Source: Entrophospora sp. SA101 (lineage: Eukaryota > Glomeromycota > Glomeromycetes > Entrophosporales > Entrophosporaceae). From it: a DNA stretch of 60,472 nt. The position numbers and the translations under genes are program-made. The notes below the pieces were generated by a model. That model was not told the DNA's origin. It worked only from the letters and a program-made list of their open reading frames with translations, and made no database searches. Below, piece after piece: positions 59,471 through 60,472 of the stretch. Within the stretch, counting starts at the first letter, position 1. Every line of letters begins with the position of its first letter. The stretch is taken from positions 17,450-77,921 of the forward strand of contig CAUDNR010003369.1 of the NCBI GenBank assembly GCA_958430865.1. The letters are read 5' to 3'.

Positions 59471-59886
59471 GCAACTTGTCTTTATCAAACTTTCATCAAA
59501 TTCATCTGAACCAGTCACTTCTTGAAATAGATTTAGAAACAATGTCTCTTCGATTCTTTCACGAGTTGACATTTTAATGTTAATTATGCACAAATTTAAA
59601 ATACACATATACAGTATATATATATGAAAAAAACGCGTAAATTTTATTATGTAGATCAGTACCAAAGATAGATATGAAATAGTAAATTTTCTCCAGACCT
59701 TTGACCTACGAGCATAATGGACACTCATTTTGTGCAACAGTCATTTGTATAATAGGCAGGCGGTTACACAGAGTCCGTTGCTTCTGAAACTTCACTAGAA
59801 TATAGCTGTAGCCTCTCTAAGTCCAGATCATCAGCAAGATCAAAATTATCTCACACTTTTATAATCAAACTTTTGCAAGAACTTTC

Positions 59887-60472
59887 TGAAATAATTATTT
59901 TTCATGGGGCCAGTTGACCAAATTTTTCAATTTCTCTTCATAAGTTACTGAACAATCATATTTTTTAAATCATTTACTTAAACCTATTCCTGATTCATCT
60001 AAGATTAATTCCATTCATATACTTCAATTTTAAAACAATTATAAAAAAACTACAAAGTGAACATAAAATTATATATATAGGGATAAGTGTATATGAAAAG
60101 TATTAACAAAAGTAATAAATATAATGGTTCTAATGAATATGAAAAGGCAATCAATTTTTTAGAAAAAGGTTGTAATTGTGGTTGCTCTTCAAGAATTCCC
60201 AAAGAAGAATTTGCAGAATTAAGGGAATCTTTTCAAGCTCTTTCTAAAGTAGAACAAGACATATTTTTAATGGCCCAACTTAAAGCCATGGATGGTGGGT
60301 CAATAAGCAGTAGTAGACGCCTTAAAAAGAAAACCAGATCAAATAAAAGAACTTTCTATCATTGAGATCACAATACACTTCTTTGTCAAGAAACCTATCT
60401 CAATATGTTGGGAATTGGTAGAACTTACTTTGAAAATATTAGAAGCCATCTGATAAACAATGGTCTTCTAGC
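59887..60472 (+). mobile_element. DUF7869-type element, copy 2 (runs off the window)
   Basis: Begins with the same TGAAATAATTATTTTTCATG as 45288, directly abutting the end of the 12.4-kb block. The leader and first 130 bp of ORF are nearly identical to copy 1, then differences rise to about 20 substitutions in 245 bp, mostly at third codon positions. Confidence 0.7.
60093..60472 (+). CDS. DUF7869-type transposase-like protein, partial, TGA for a Trp codon
   Basis: Starts MKSINKSNKYNGSNEYEKAI as copy 1. At 60363-60365 it has TGA in FYH-x-DHNTLLCQETY, where copy 1 has TGG (FYQWDHNTLL). With TGA read as Trp the frame stays open to the window end (LNMLGIGRTYFENIRSHLIN). Of about 19 differing codons against copy 1, about 13 are silent, 5 change the residue (G/E, T/S, Q/H, N/S, P/A), and the last is the TGG/TGA pair. 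That pattern indicates both copies were under protein-level selection. Confidence 0.65.

Overview
The window looks like nuclear DNA of an arbuscular mycorrhizal fungus (Glomeromycotina, Rhizophagus/Gigaspora-like). This is inference. It rests on extreme AT-richness, short GT..AG introns of roughly 60-110 bp, fungal housekeeping proteins, and several repeat-encoded protein families that I recognise as expanded in these fungi. There is one assembly gap (10 N at 37158-37167).

Layout. 1-2600: repeats and a dead PIF1-like helicase. 2640-15076: a block of about 12.4 kb with four intact intron-containing genes: TRM8-like tRNA m7G methyltransferase, SFM1-like SPOUT methyltransferase, MET22-like 3'(2'),5'-bisphosphate nucleotidase, and a macro-domain-like protein. 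Between them lie transposon relics. 15077-17700: a decayed hAT transposase and a 66-bp minisatellite. 17700-21000: gene-poor AT-rich DNA. 21081-29470: an exact head-to-tail tandem duplication of 4,195 bp carrying an MFSD10-like transporter and a hemerythrin-domain gene; the first hemerythrin copy is decapitated at the junction. 31970-34036: a xylulokinase with three apparent frameshifts. 34546-37095: a glycosyltransferase with a nonsense codon and two frameshifts, ending near the gap. 37168-41400: repeats and a damaged gene of a fungal repeat family. 41793-42788: a divergent histone H2B with a long acidic tail. 43180-45287: unclassified DNA with GC-richer islands. 45288-47440: a DUF7869-type transposase-like element. 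47440-59886: a second copy of the 12.4-kb block at a constant offset of 44,810. 59887-60472: the start of a second copy of the DUF7869-like element.

The most unusual signal is in 2783-3667, 45494-48477 and 60093-60472. Reading frames there are interrupted almost only by TGA, at positions where tryptophan is expected, while the neighbouring fungal genes use TGG. In one element copy a TGG Trp codon is TGA in the other, among mostly synonymous differences. This is what would be expected of DNA that has evolved under a TGA=Trp code, as in the Mollicutes-related endobacteria that live inside these fungi. A second clear result is a small hAT-like MITE (123-135 bp, TAGTGTT..., 8-bp target duplications) present at two independent sites, one inside the DUF7869 ORF. 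Removing the MITE plus one target duplication restores the local reading frame exactly.

The housekeeping genes do not form a pathway. They are ordinary nuclear genes, made notable by being duplicated together with surrounding mobile DNA. All exon boundaries are read by eye from splice motifs and frame continuity. No search or alignment program was run.
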